NCBI GenBank assembly: GCA_018292915.2
Contig: JACVVK020000285.1
Span: 745,001 to 809,000 of the forward strand
Reading direction: 5' to 3'
DNA from: Batillaria attramentaria
Lineage: Eukaryota; Mollusca; Gastropoda; Batillariidae
DNA: 64,000 nt
This document shows, in pieces, positions 49,256-61,603 of the stretch (its first letter is position 1; every line of letters starts with the position of its first letter). Position numbers and translations under genes: made by a program. The notes beneath the pieces are model-generated. The model ran no database searches. It saw only the letters and a list, made by a program, of their open reading frames with translations, and was not told the DNA's origin.

Positions 49256-50988
49256 ATCAACGCACACCAATAAGCTCAGTCCCGTGTCTACTGTGCCTTG
49301 GCTATGGGGCACGCGTGGATAATGGGATTATAGGAGACATTGTAATAATTCTGCTGCAAGCGCCAATAGACGATAGGGAGCCTATTTGATTAGATGTATC
49401 TTTGATCTGTTACACAAACAGATTCAGTTTTACAAAGTAAACAGTTCATTGGTACAATGGAACCGCTCAAAACAGTTCAAGAACGGGAGGGAACTGCCTG
49501 AAAACTTGTTGTTTTCTTCCTAAAATTGTGTATTAACGTTCCTCCACAAGAGTGGTGGGGGACAACCTAAAAAAATGCATTGAACCACGTGAAGGCAACG
49601 CTCCCGTTGCTGAAGTCGGAGTCGAATCGGTCCAAATGGTGAGGATGTTCGAGGAAGAGTTCATCTGAAATGATGAATATGCGTCTGTGGTAGTCATGTA
49701 TTGAAATGAGAAAAGAAAAATATGGTTAGTAAGGACATCATGTGAAACATAGGCACGTGTCCACCCACTAATGCCTTAAGGGCTGGGAGGCGGGTGTTTG
49801 CTGATTAACTAATTATAGACTATTGATCCATGGCGTGGCGCAGCTATTCAGGGCCAAGGCAAGTCTTCACACCTTTCGAGACTGGTGCCGATAGAAATGG
49901 GTCAGGGATTCTTTACCTTAGTTACTTTTTTTGATTAGCTGATAATCGAGCTAAACCGGGTACGTTTTAATTACCAGAGAGAGAGAAAGAGAGAGCACCC
50001 AGTATCCATTTCTTTTTGTTGTGACTGGGCCCGCTTGGTAAAAACTAATCAGGTCTACGTGATATATGCCCGCTGACGCCGCCAGCGTGTCCCGTCTTCG
50101 GGGTGTCTGCTGCGGGGTATTGGACGTTTCACACCACTGCGATACATGACCGCGAGCGGCGTCCGTGGCGAAGTGTTCTCAGAAGTATTAATCCACAGAG
50201 AGTTATTTTTTGGGTTTTTTTGTTTTGTTTTTGTTTTGTTTTGTTAAACAAGAAGCGCCAAAGTTGTCACGCACCAAACAGTTAAGGAAAGAATTTAATT
50301 AAAGATTCGTAGCTATGAAGGTAACGACTTAAGGGTATTTAAACAAACAGTGCGATACACATCAAGAAAGTGGAGAAAACTCAGATGCGAGGTGAGGTTT
50401 TGTGTACAATGTTTGCTTCTTTGGTCAGTTACCACCTCAGCACCCCCCCCCCCCCCCGCCAAGTTACCAGAACCTTGATACCAAGGTGTTTCAGAGAGAT
50501 ATATATATATTTGTTTAGTCCATGCTTTCAACGGTCACAGCTGCTCGTACGCCATGGCGCCTAAACTGTTTAAGAAGGAATTTTTTCCTTCCATTCTTCC
50601 CTTCCTTTGTTGTTGTTGTTGTTTCGTCCGTCTTTCATCGTTTGCCAAATTCTTTTTAATTATTTGCATGTTTACGATGCGCATTTCATAATAATAAATC
50701 GTACAAGCTGTGCCGTCAGACGCTTATCATTTTGTGGTTAACGTGTGCATGCACATGTTTATTATCAGCGAAAAAATCATTGCAGGACGGAAATTTATAT
50801 AACACTCAATGAGCATAAACAAGCTGAGCTACTAGTATACTAGTATCGATCAGGGTGAAACAAACACAGTGTAACCGTATTGCAACGGCAGACGAAATTA
50901 ATCCTAAAATCTAATTAATCAATAAGAGAGAGAGAGAGAGAGATTAAATGGAAACTGCACAGACGACGGTTCACAATAAAAAAAAAAA
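49256..50988. other. No gene seen
   Basis: Mostly unique, with GAGA tracts, poly-C at 50443-50457 and AT-rich DNA. No supported exon. Confidence 0.45.
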
Positions 50989-51215
50989 TTAACAGTGTTG
51001 GGTTGGTGTGCGGAACAGAACTAAGAACATTTCCTTTTTAATTTTTTCCATGATTTTAATGGTTCATCTCTTCCTCGCACGACTTCGAACATTCTCACGT
51101 GCGTAACACTATTGACCGACCCTCCTTGCATTTAGAACGTGGTCCTCATGTTCCACGCGACAAGGTGTCAAGCTGGCTACTCGGCCTTGATCATGGGGCA
51201 CCTGGGAGTATAGGC
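50989..51215 (+). repeat. Dispersed repeat H
   Basis: TTAACAGTGTTGGGTTGGTG, CTAAGAACATTTC, ATGGTTCATCTCTTCC, CTCGCACGACTT, CGTGGTCCTCATGTTCCACG and CAAGCTGGCTACTCGGCCTT. The second copy is at 61832-62045 in the same orientation. Confidence 0.75.
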
Positions 51216-51379
51216 GGCCTAGTGGTTAGAAGAGTGCTCTCGTTCTCTCTCTCTCTGCTTTCACCGTGCTTTACCAGAGAGAGAGAGAGCACCCAGCGTA
51301 TACACTGGGCCCGATCAGATCAAAAGCACTGCTAAAAAGGGGCGGAGCATCAATTCCTGTGCCACCGTGCTTGGGTCGG

Positions 51380-51505
51380 CTGTAACGAAGGGACTTGGCG
51401 GCTGTCAGACGATGAGATCAAAAGGAAATGGGCGGAGCTGTAAGAGGCGAAGGGATTTGGCGGCTGTCAGACGATGAGATCAAAAGGAAATGGGCGGAGC
51501 TCCAA
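51380..51505 (+). repeat. 64-bp direct duplication
   Basis: CGAAGGGACTTGGCGGCTGT and CGAAGGGATTTGGCGGCTGT begin two copies that share CAGACGATGAGATCAAAAGG and AAATGGGCGGAGCT. Confidence 0.9.
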
Positions 51506-51646
51506 GTCCCCTGCTACCAGCCAAGTGAGACGAGAGAGCAAAGCCGCGGCGACTACCCGACAACAATTAAGCGGGTGCCCCTTCTTGGCGGGACGAGCCA
51601 GCCATACTGGAAACCAGTTAACTGTTTTAGCGGCTCCAACGCATAA
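51428..51646 (+). CDS. Open frame beside a 64-bp duplication, unrecognised
   Basis: The frame includes WRLSDDEIKRKWAELQVPCY, which reads like soluble protein. It overlaps the second copy of a 64-bp direct repeat and starts inside the first. No family recognised. Confidence 0.13.
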   Translation: MGGAVRGEGIWRLSDDEIKRKWAELQVPCYQPSETREQSRGDYPTTIKRVPLLGGTSQPYWKPVNCFSGSNA

Positions 51647-51649
51647 GAG

Positions 51650-52078
51650 ACGGAGGACACCAAATAACCGGCTAAATACAATAATTATGTTCAGTTTAAA
51701 CCGGGCAATGCCTTTTGCTGGGAACCCAGTAAAGATTTGACATGTTTTATATTTACTATTTAGCTGTTATTTCACATCAAGCTGTTGTATACCGGACGAG
51801 TATTTTGATTCAAGATGCAAATCAACCCTGGATATTAAAAAAGGGTCGGAATACCAACAGCTTGATGGGGTGTAAATGCTTTTATAATATAATCCTTTTC
51901 GGGGGCCACTTTATGGAATATTTTGAACGTTTATCGTACTAAAAACTGACAGCCGTGACCGGCTGCACATAGCAGACGAAGGAGTTTGTACGCCGGGAGA
52001 TCACGGAGCCGACAGAATAAGGTGCGTCTTTTTATGCAAGCAATGTCAATTCACTCAAGAAATGAAGACACATACAAG
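51650..52078. other. No gene seen
   Basis: Unique DNA. A 66-codon frame at 51742 has no recognisable content. Confidence 0.4.
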
Positions 52079-52079
52079 G

Positions 52080-52220
52080 GTGGGTGGGTGGGTGTTTTGG
52101 GGTTTAACGTCCTTTTCCATCACATACGGGTGATAACAAAGACCGGGCAACAATGAAAAAGCCAGCACAAATAATTATTAGAAGTTCAACGCTCTACCAT
52201 TCGGCCACCACGGCTCCCCG
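52080..52220 (-). mobile_element. SINE-A copy with B-box region deleted
   Basis: Tail, body and head are present but about 30 bases around the B box are missing. GAAGACACATACAAG and GAAGACACAAACATG flank it, a diverged target duplication. Confidence 0.75.
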
Positions 52221-52519
52221 AAGAAGACACAAACATGCTAACGCTTTGAAGGAGATGCAAGTTTGCAAGGTAAATTCGAAACCGACCAAGCACAGCTAAG
52301 TCTGTTCACACCAGCATGGTGTCTCGTGTAGTCGCGCAACATGAAGCTTCCCGAGTGTTTATTCTAATCTTCTTAACTTCTAGTACGTGTGCACTGACTG
52401 AAGTGCCCACACACCAGCTGCTACATTTTATAATGAATCAGACGATTCAAGAAGCTTCTGCTGGACCGGAGATCTAGACAAGGAATACGCTATGACTGGA
52501 GAAATTTTAGATGACAAGA

Positions 52520-52800
52520 TGCATTTTTTTTTTCGTAAAGAAACAGTGGTGTTTTTTGGGGTTTTTTTTTCCTTCGTGACAAAAACAATTTTTTTCACGA
52601 CAAAACAGTTGTTTCGCGAAAAAGGAAAAATTGTCGCAAAAACGTCATTTTTTTCCGCGAAAAACGGCGATTGTCTATTTCGCAAATATATTTGAATTTT
52701 TCGTGAAAAAAATTCTTGAGGAAAAACTGACTTTTTTCGCGAAAAAAAAATCTTTCGTTCCGACTTTTTCTCGGAAAACTTTTTTTTCCCGCAAAAACAA
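52520..52800. repeat. Array of TTTTTTCGCGAAAAA-like palindromic motifs
   Basis: A-runs and T-runs alternate with CGCG, CGTG, CGAC or CGCA centres about every 20-30 bp (for example TTTCGCGAAAAAGG, TTTTTTCCGCGAAAAAC, TTTTTTCGCGAAAAAAAAA). Not a simple microsatellite. No ORF of interest. Confidence 0.75.
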
Positions 52801-52899
52801 ACAACAAACCAACAAAAACAGTTTTTCCCTTCACGACAAGTGCACGAACTGTGGTCAGTATCCATTTTACAATTAACTTAGTGCAAAAAAGCAAGCAAA

Positions 52900-53939
52900 C
52901 AAACAAAAAACCCCAACAACTGACGGCTCTTGATGCTTCCGTTTTTGTGGTGATTCAACAGGCATGACAATTGTGATAAACATGTTTACATGACATCAAA
53001 GTGAATGACAACTGTTCCGTTTGAAGTTCGTTGAAACTGCATAGTTACAACTTTATTTGACTCAAAGCTATGAAGAAAGCCAAATGTGGAAAAATGTTTT
53101 CAAAAATGTTTGGAAGAAGATTTTGCAGGGAAAAATATGGACTAGCACTGGTGGAATGTGAAATGCTTTTGAAACGGAACATTTCCTGAATCAGCCCTTC
53201 AGTTAGCCGCCTTTAATTCTTGGATGGTGAAGAAAATAGTCCATAGAAACGACTGCAGCACTAACTGATTCTTTGTTTTTGTTGTGAGTGCTGCTCGTGC
53301 ACACACGAGATACTCAGGACCAAAAGGTGTCCTCTGTTCTAACTGTTTTGCGATACGTGGGGGAGAGGATGTGAAACTCCGATTTTTCAAGATTTATTTC
53401 CGTCCGTGTCAGGGGTCGACCTCAATACCCGTGAACAGCCACTAAGGTCTGATCGCTGTGTGAGGTTTATCGCGCACAGACAGACAGTAGCTGTTGTTTT
53501 ATAATAATAGAAGATAGACGAGAAGGACAGGGAGGAAGATGAAGAGAAGAAGAGGGAGAGAGACAGAAAGGGCTGGTTTGGCTGGCGCACCTGACCAAAT
53601 ATTCGCAGGATTGTAAAATACTTTACTGATTATTTTTTTTACCCATGGCGGTGGTAGCCAATGTTTCAGACGCTGGATATAGGCCTACCGCGGTTTTCCC
53701 CCCAGCGGCTCCCAAGACCCCCAATCGAAATTTAGGGTTTTCGGTGATTCAAACACCAATGACAGACAGGAATACATAAGTGCGAGTTTGGATGCAAGCA
53801 TTTTTGTGATTGGCTGATTGCTTGTTGTGTTTGACCTTGCTTTGTTTGCTTTATATCACCCACAGATTTTAACATGTATGCGAATGGTAGCGATGATCCT
53901 AAATGTAAAACATTTGCATTTCTTTTTGTTTTATTCACA
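52900..53939. other. No gene seen; left flank of the satellite
   Basis: Unique AT-rich sequence without repeats; the satellite begins abruptly at about 53940 with ACACGGGATAAAGGTCTGCA. Confidence 0.45.
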
Positions 53940-54539
53940 CGGGATAAAGGTCTGCACCGGATTCAGCTTCATTTAGTGGGATACCGACACGCAATGAATG
54001 TCTGCATCGGAATCAGCTTCATTTAATCGGGTATCAACACGGAGTGAATGTCTGCACGGGATTCAGCTTCATCCAGTGGGATACCGACACGGGATAAAGG
54101 TCTGCACCGAATTCAGTTTCATTTAGTGGGGATACCGACACGGGATAAAGGTGTCCACCAGATTCAGCTTCATTTAGTGGGATTCGAACACGAAGCGAAT
54201 GTCTGCGCCGGATACAGCTTCATTTAGTGGGATACTGACACGAAATAAAGGTCTGCGCCTGATTCAGCTTCATTTAGTGGGAATCGAACACGGAGCGAAT
54301 GTCCTGCGCCGGATTCAGCTTCATTTAGTGGGATGCCGACACGGAGTGAATGTCTGCGCCGGATTCAGCTTCATTTAGTGGGATACCGACACGGGATAAA
54401 GGTCTGCACCGGATTCAGCATAATTTACTGGGTATCAACACGCAATGAATGTCTGCATCGGAAACAGCTTCATTTAGTCGGGTATTACACGCAATGAATG
54501 TCTGCATCGAAATCAGCTTCATTTCGTCGGCTGTTAACA

Positions 54540-54785
54540 CGTTCTCTAGTGCCATGTTCACGTCAAAATTAAAGCGCTTAAGCCCAGACGCGCATTCCCG
54601 GTAAAAGCCTTGTCAGTGATCAAGTTCAGCATCATCAAGGCACGTGTCAGTGTCGTCAGTGTCTACGTTACATCCGATCCCATTTAGTAAAGCTTATTTT
54701 TGGTGATAATATTTATTACGGCCGCGGTGAACACGTATTTAGGACAGGAAAAAATGCCAGCATTGAAATAGATTTAGTTTTACGT
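54540..54785 (+). repeat. Satellite module L, copy 1
   Basis: About 245 bp from GTTCTCTAGTGCCATGTTCA to GATTTAGTTTTACGTGTATT, with AAAGCGCTTAAGCCCAGACG and CGGTAAAAGCC. It recurs at 57366 and 59573. Here it follows a satellite monomer directly, without module R. Confidence 0.88.
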
Positions 54786-55482
54786 GTATTAACACGGAAT
54801 CAATGTCTGTATCGGAATCAGCTTCATTTAGTCGGGTAATCAACACGCAATGAATGTCTGCATCGGAATCAGCTTCATTTAGTCGGGTATCAACACGCAA
54901 TGGATTATCGGAATCGGCTTCTATTAGTCGGGTATCAACACGCAATGGATGTCTGCACCGGAATCAGCTTCATTTAGTCGGGTATCAAACACGCAATGAA
55001 TGTCTGTCCATCGGAATCGGCTTCATTTATTCGGGTATCAACACGCAATGAATGTTCTGCATCGGAATCGGCTCATTTAGTCGGGTATCAACACGCAATG
55101 GATGTCGGCATCGGAATCAGCTTCCATTTAGTCGGGTATCAAACACGGAGTGAATGTGTGCACCGGATTCAGCTTCATTTGGTGGTATACCGACACGGGA
55201 TAAAGGTCTGCACCGGATTCAGCTTCATTTAGTGGAAATACCGACACGGGATGAAGGTCTGCACCGGATTCCGCTTCATTTACTGGGATTCGAACACGGA
55301 GCAGAATGTCTGCGCCGGATTCAGCTTCATTTAGCGGGATACGAACGCGGAGTGAATGTCCTGCGCCGGATTCAGCTTCATTTAGTGGATACCGACACGG
55401 ATAAAGGTCTGCACCGGATTCAGCTTCATTTAGTGGGATACCGACACGGGATAAAGTCTGCACACTGATTCAGCTTCATTTA

Positions 55483-55886
55483 GGCCCGATGCAACACGAG
55501 CGTCGGCGTCAGCACCATGAAGCAAGCAGCGAAGGCTGTCTCGCATCATACGCCTCGCGTGAGCACGCGGTGTGCGCCGTTTGCATGCACACTTGGCTTC
55601 GGCGTCATTCGCCTGCACGGCCTGTTCGCTGAGTCCCAACACTGCACGCGCTGGACCCACACCTGCTTTCTGATTGGCTGAAACCAAGTCTGCAGCGCGG
55701 CGTCAGAGCAGAAATAGGACATGTTCTATACGCGGCGTCAAAGGATTCCGCCGCCTGGCATCATTGATGCCGTTGCCTGTCGCCAGGCGCCGATGTCATG
55801 CACACGTGGCGGCGCCTTGAAACTGTCGCCGGGAGTCAGATCCGCCGCTCGGCATCATGACGCTGACGCTCGTGTGGCATCGGGCC
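55483..55886. mobile_element. 404-bp Harbinger-like MITE inside the 50-bp satellite
   Basis: Terminal inverted repeats of about 30-45 bp start GGCCCGATGCAACACGAGCG and end CGCTCGTGTGGCATCGGGCC with few mismatches. The 3-bp duplication TTA (55480-55482, 55887-55889) splits a satellite monomer (ATTTACTGGG restored on removal). TWA duplications with GGC-type ends are typical of PIF/Harbinger. The interior is GC-rich and noncoding. Confidence 0.83.
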
Positions 55887-56157
55887 TTACTGGGTATCAA
55901 CACGCAATGAATGTTTGCATCGGAATCAGCTTCATTTAGTCGGGTATTAAGACGCATTGAATGTCTGCATCGGAATCGGTATCATTTCGTCGGCTGTTAA
56001 CACGCAATGAATGTCTGCATCGGAATCAGCTTCATTTCGTCGGCTGTTAACGCGCAATGAATGTCTGCATCGGAATCAGCTTCATTTCGTCGGCTGTTAA
56101 CACGCAATGAATGTCTGCTTCGGAATCAGCTTCATTTAGTCGGGTATCAACACGCAA

Positions 56158-56280
56158 TGAAATTCTTAAAACCGGTCCAAACATTCGAGAGGGCACACAT
56201 TACTTGTACGCATGATTTGTCGTATTGCATTACTTACGGTACGGGAAGATGCTGTGTGTGCGTGAATACGGCTCACCCTT
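56158..56280 (+). repeat. Satellite module R, copy 1
   Basis: About 120 bp: GAAATTCTTAAAACCGGTCC, ATTCGAGAGGGCACACATTA, CATGATTTGTCG, ACGGTACGGGA and GAATACGGCTCACCC. Here it runs straight back into satellite, without module L. Confidence 0.88.
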
Positions 56281-57244
56281 GGGATACGAACACGGAGTGA
56301 ATGTCTGCGCCGGATTCAGCTTCATTTAGTGGGATACCGACACGCAATAAATGTCTGCATCGGAATCAGCTTCATTTAATCGGGTATCAACACGCAATGA
56401 ATGTCTGCATCGAAATCAGCTTCATTTAGTCGGGTATCACCACGCAATGAATGTCTACATCGGAATCGGCTTCATTTAGTGGGGTATCAACACGCAATGA
56501 ATGTCTGCATCGGAATCGGCTTCATTTAGTTGGGTATCAACACGGACTGAATGTCTGCACGGGATTCAGCTTCATTTAGTGGGATACCGACACGGGATAA
56601 AGGTCTGCACCGGATTCAGCATAATTTACTGGGTATCAACACGCAATGGATGTCGGCATCGGAATCAGCTTCATTTAGTCTGGTATCAACACGCAATGAA
56701 TGTATGCATCGGAATCAGCTTCATTTAGTCGGGTATCAACATGGAGTGAATGTCTGCACCGGATTCAGCTTCATTTAGTGGAATACCGACACGGGATGAA
56801 GGTCTGCACCAGATACAGCCTCATTTAGTGGGATACGAACACGGAGTCAATGTCTGCGCCGGATTCAGCTTCATTTAGTGGGATACCGACACGGGATAAA
56901 GGTCTGCACTGGATTCAGCTTCATTTACTGGGTATCAACACGCAATGAATGTTTGCATCGGAATCAGCTTCATTTCGTCTGCTGTTAAGACGCAATGAAT
57001 GTCTGCATCGGAATCAGCTTCATTTCGTCGGCTGTTAACACGCAATGACTGTCAACATCGGAATCAGCTTCATTTCGTCTGCTGTTAACACGCAATGAAT
57101 GTCTGCATCGGAATCAGCTTCATTTCGTCGGCTGTTAACACGCAATGACTGTCAACATCGGAATCAGCTTCATTTCGTCGGCTGTTAACACGCAATGAAT
57201 GTCTGCATCGGAATCAGCTTCATTTAGTCAGGTATCAACAAGCA

Positions 57245-57612
57245 ATTGAAATTCTTAAAACCGGTCCAAACATTCGAGAGGGCACACATTACTTGTATTC
57301 ATGATTTGTCGCATTGCATTACTCACGGTACGGGAAATGCCGTGTGTGCGTGAATACGGCTCACCCGTTCTCTAGTGTCCATGTTCAGTCAAATATAAAG
57401 CGCTCAATCCCAGACGCGCATTCCCGGTAAAAGCCTTGTCAACTGGTCAAGTTCAGTATTATCAAGGGCACGTATTCAGTGAGTGTCTACGTTACATCCG
57501 ATCCCATTTAGTGAAGCGTATTTTTTGGTGATAATATTTATTCCGGTCGTGTGGACACTTATTTAGGACAGGAAAAAAAATGCCAGCATTGAAAATAGAT
57601 TTAGTTTTACGT
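57245..57612 (+). repeat. Satellite modules R+L joined, copy 2
   Basis: R (57247-57365) is joined directly to L (57366-57612) at CGGCTCACCC/GTTCTCTAGTG. The junction is the same as in the copy at 59453. Confidence 0.9.
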
Positions 57613-59452
57613 GTATTAACACGGAATAAATGTCAGTCTGCATCGGCCTCGGAATCAGTTTCATTTAGTCGGGTTTCAATACGCAGTGAATGTCTGCGTC
57701 GGCGGAATCAGCTTCGTTTAGACGGATATCGCCGGACACGCTATAAATGTCTGCCGGCTTCGGAATCACCTTCATTTAATCGGGTATCAACACGCAATGA
57801 ATGTCTGCATCGGAATCGGCTTCATTTAGTCAGGTATCAACACGCAGTGGATGTCGGCATCTGAATCAGCTTCATTTAGTCTGGTATCAACACGCAATGA
57901 ATGTTTGCATCGGAATCAGCTTCATTTAGTCGGGTATTAACACGCAATGAATATCTGCATCGGAATCACCTTCATTTAATCGGGTATCAACACGCAATGA
58001 ATGTCTGCATCGGAATCAGCTTCATTTAGTGGGATGCCGACACGGGATAAAGGTCTGCACCGCATTCAGCTTCATTTATTGGGATACCGACACGCAATGA
58101 ATGTCTGCATCGGAATCAGCTTCATTTAGTCGGTTATCAACACGCAATGAATGTCTGCATCGGAATCGGCTTCATCTAGTCGGGTATCAACACGCAATGA
58201 ATGTCTGCATCGGAATCGGCTTCATTTAGTCGGGTATCAACACGCAATGAATGTCTGCATCGGATTCAGCTTCATTTAGTCGGTATCACCACGCAATGGA
58301 TGTCTACATCGGAATCTGCTTCATTTAGTCGGGTATCAATACGCAACAATGAATGTTTGCATCGGAATCAGTTTCATTTAGTCGGGTATAAACACGGAGT
58401 GAATGTCTGCACCGGATTCAGCTTCATTTAGTTGGATACCGACACGGGATAAAGGTCTGCACCGGATACAGCTTCATTAGTGGGATTCGAACACGGAGCG
58501 AATGTCTGCGCCAGATTCAGCTTCAGCATTTAGTTGGATACTGATACGGGATAAAGGTCTGCACCGGATTCAGCTTCATTTAGTGGGATTCGAACACGGA
58601 GCGAATGTCTGCACCGGATTCAGCTTCATTTAGTTGGATACCGACACGGGATAAAGGTCTGCACCGGATTCAGCTTCATTAGTGGGATTCGAACACGGAG
58701 CGAATGTCTGCGCCAGATTCAGCTTCAGCATTTAGTTGGATACCGATACCGGATAAAGGTCTGCACCGGATTCAGCTTCATTTAGTGGGATTCGAACACG
58801 GAGCGAATGTCTGCACCGGATTCAGCTTCAATGAGTGGGATACCGACACGGGATAAAAGTCTGCACCGGATTCAGCTTCATTTAGTGGGATACGAACGCG
58901 GATGTGAATGTCTGCGCCGGATTGAGCTTCATTTAGTGGGATACGAACACGTAGTGAATGTCTGCGCCGGATTCAGCTTCATTTAGTGGGATACGACCAC
59001 GGAGTGAATGTCTGCGCCGGATTCAGCTTCATTTAGTGGGATACGACCACGGAGTGAATGTCTGCGCCGGATTCAGCTTCATTAAGTGGGGTACCGACAC
59101 GGGATAAAGGTCTGCACCGGATTCAGCTTCATTTAGTGGGGATTCGAACACGGAGCGAATGTCTGCACCGGATTCAGCTTCATTTACTGGGTATCAACAC
59201 GCAATGATGTCTGCATCGGAATCAGTCTCATTTAGTCGGGTATCAACACGCAATGAATGTCTGCATCGGAATCAGTCTCATTTAGTCGGGTATCAACACG
59301 CAATGAATGTCTGCATCGGAATTAGCTTCATTTAGTCGGCTGTTAACACGCAATGACTGTCAACATCGGAATCAGCTTCATTTCGTCGGCTGTTAACACG
59401 CAATGAATGTCTGCATCGGAATCAGCTTCATTTAGTCAGTATCAACAAGCAA

Positions 59453-59826
59453 TTGAAATTCTTAAAACCGGTCCAAACATTCGAGAGGGCACACATTACT
59501 TGTATTCATGATTTGTCGCATTGCATTACACACGGTACGGGAAATGCCGTGTGTGCGCGAATACGGCTCACCCGTTCTCTAGTGCCATGTTCAGTCAAAT
59601 ATAAAGCGCTCAAGCCCAGACGTGCATTCCCGGTAAAAGCCTTGTCAACTGATCAAGTTCAGCATCATCAAGGCACGTGTTCAGTCAGCGTCTACGATAC
59701 ATCCGATCCCATTTAGTGAAGCTTATTTTTGGTGATGATATTTATTTCGGCCGCGTGGACACTTATTTAGGTCAGGAAAAAAAAAATGCCAGCATTGAAA
59801 ATAGATTTAGTTTTACGTGTATTAAC
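59453..59826 (+). repeat. Satellite modules R+L joined, copy 3
   Basis: R (59453-59572) plus L (59573-59826), 2.2 kb after the previous pair. The sequence after L (ATTAACACGGAATAAATGTC, then AGTCTG and extra GGC insertions) also matches copy 2, so the whole 2.2-kb unit was duplicated. Confidence 0.9.
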
Positions 59827-60433
59827 ACGGAATAAATGTCAGTCTGAGTCAGCCTCGGAACCAGTTTCATTCAGTCTGGTATTAATACGCAGTGAATGTC
59901 TGCATCGGCGGAATCAGCTTCGTGTATACGGATATCGTCGGACACGCTATAAATGTCTGCCGGCATCGGGAATCAGCTTCATTTAGTCGGGCATTAACAC
60001 GCAATGAATGTCTGCATCGGAATCAGTTTCATTAGTCGGGTATCAACACGCAATGAATCTCTGCATCGGAATCAGCTGCATTTAGTGGGATACCGACACG
60101 GGATAAAGGTCTGCACCGGATTCAGCTTCATTTAGTCGGATTTGAACACAGAGCGAATGTCTGCCCCAGGATTCAGCTTCATTTAGTGGGATACGAACAC
60201 GGAGTGAATGTCTGCGCCGGATTCAGCTTCATTTAGTGGGATACTGACGCGGGATAAAGGTCTGCACCGGATTCAGCTTCATTTACTAGGTATCAACACG
60301 CAATGAATGACTGCATCAGAATCAGCTTCATTTAGTCGGGTATGTCTGCATGGGAATCAGCTTCATTTCGTCGGCTGTTAACACGCAATGAATGTTTGCA
60401 TCGGAATCAGCTTCATTGAGTCGGGTATCAACA

Positions 60434-60495
60434 CGGGTATCCCACTAAATCAAGCTGAATCTGGTGCAGACATTCAGTCCGTGTTGATACCCGAC
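60434..60495 (-). repeat. Inverted satellite monomer at array edge
   Basis: GTATCCCACTAAATCAAGCT then GAATCTGGTGCAGACATTCA and GTCCGTGTTGATACCCG is a minus-oriented monomer. All others are plus. Diverged monomers follow to about 60665. Confidence 0.88.
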
Positions 60496-60783
60496 TGAAT
60501 GTCTGCACTGGATTCATCTTCAATTAGTGGGATACCGACACGGAATATAATTATGTCCGCACCAGATTCAGCATCTTTTAGTCGGTTACGTACACTGAGT
60601 AAACTTCTGTGCCGGGTTACCAACACGGACTGAATGCCGTCTGCCCCGGAATCAGCTTCATTAATAAAGAAATCACATTTATTAGCGTTTTTCAGTCCCA
60701 TTTTCTGCCGCAAAATGTTCGTGGGATAAATGTTATGTAAGATTCTACAATGATGTAGGTCTTAATCTGGTTTCTTTTGTGCA

Positions 60784-60929
60784 GTTAATAGCCACTGACC
60801 AGTGCAGATTGCGTAGACCATATTTGCCATACCAAAATCGAACGGAACAAGACACAATTGTGCCTGACTTTGACAATAACAATCGTATATCTTGTGGGGA
60901 TGTCTTCGTCTATTTCGTATATGACCCGG
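60784..60929 (+). CDS. Possible single exon after a good acceptor
   Basis: After CTTTTGTGCAG at 60783 an open frame reads LIATDQCRLRRPYLPYQNRT and continues with DNNNRISCGDVFVYFVYDP until a G-run. Residue composition is protein-like. No donor is clear and no partner exon was found. It could be a transposon fragment. Confidence 0.2.
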
Positions 60930-61005
60930 GGGGAGGGGGGGGGGCATGTTTTAAAACTTGCCACGATAAGACACAGCATGCTACAGTGGTTTGACTTAAT
61001 CCCAC

Positions 61006-61040
<35 letters not shown>

Positions 61041-61603
61041 CACAAGAGAGAGAGAGAGAGAGAGAGACTCAGACTCAGACATTTAATGCTCTTCAGGCAT
61101 CCGCCCATAAACAATGATTACAAACATATATGAATACTGCGTAACATAAAACAAAAATAGCAAAGCTGGAATCCAGCCTTAGTCCGATGCGGAAATCCTA
61201 CAGTCAGTAATGTCTTTAGGATTTACAATTTTGATTTGTCTCACACTTTACAAGGATGATTCCTGGTCGCACGATCAGCAACCTAAGTATTGTCTGATTA
61301 GATTTACGATGACCCGCCTGTCCTCGTTCCACGTCTCAGCAACACGTCATAGTCCGAACGTTTCACTGGTGGTCGTACTCTTATGGATATGAGGAGGGTA
61401 CGGTCCTGTAGACGCAGCTGCTTGAGGAGGGGGGGGGGGTTTCAAAATTGCCGCAATAAGGCTAAGGGTGCTACTATACTTTCAGATGTGCACGCATTGA
61501 CGGACTCCAATAGGAAGTGGGGGCAGTTTTTCAGCACGGTTTTGTCGCGGCCGGTTTCTGGACACTGTGTGAACTCTGCAACTGACCGTGGGTGTGACAG
61601 AGT

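Larger units (their letters stand above)
53940..60680 (+). repeat. 50-bp satellite array with higher-order structure
   Basis: Over 100 monomers of about 50 bp with the core GAATCAGCTTCATTTAGT. At least three types: ATACCGACACGGGATAAAGG with TCTGCACC; ATTCGAACACGGAGCGAATG with TCTGCGCC; and TATCAACACGCAATGAATGT with CTGCATCGG. Types A and B tend to alternate; type C forms runs, some with GTCGGCTGTTAACACG. Two non-satellite modules recur in the array and an MITE is inserted at 55483. The unit is not a multiple of three, and open frames reflect its composition only. Confidence 0.95.

Noticed and set aside
54739..58431. Many 60-111 codon frames in the satellite (MSASESASFSRVSTRN-like)
   Set aside because: The 50-bp unit read in three frames gives a recurring pseudo-protein with a stop about every 150 bp. 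The unit length is not a multiple of three, so no coding constraint is implied.
53940..60680. CRISPR array
   Set aside because: Repeats are contiguous 50-bp monomers without unique spacers, in eukaryotic DNA, with no cas genes.
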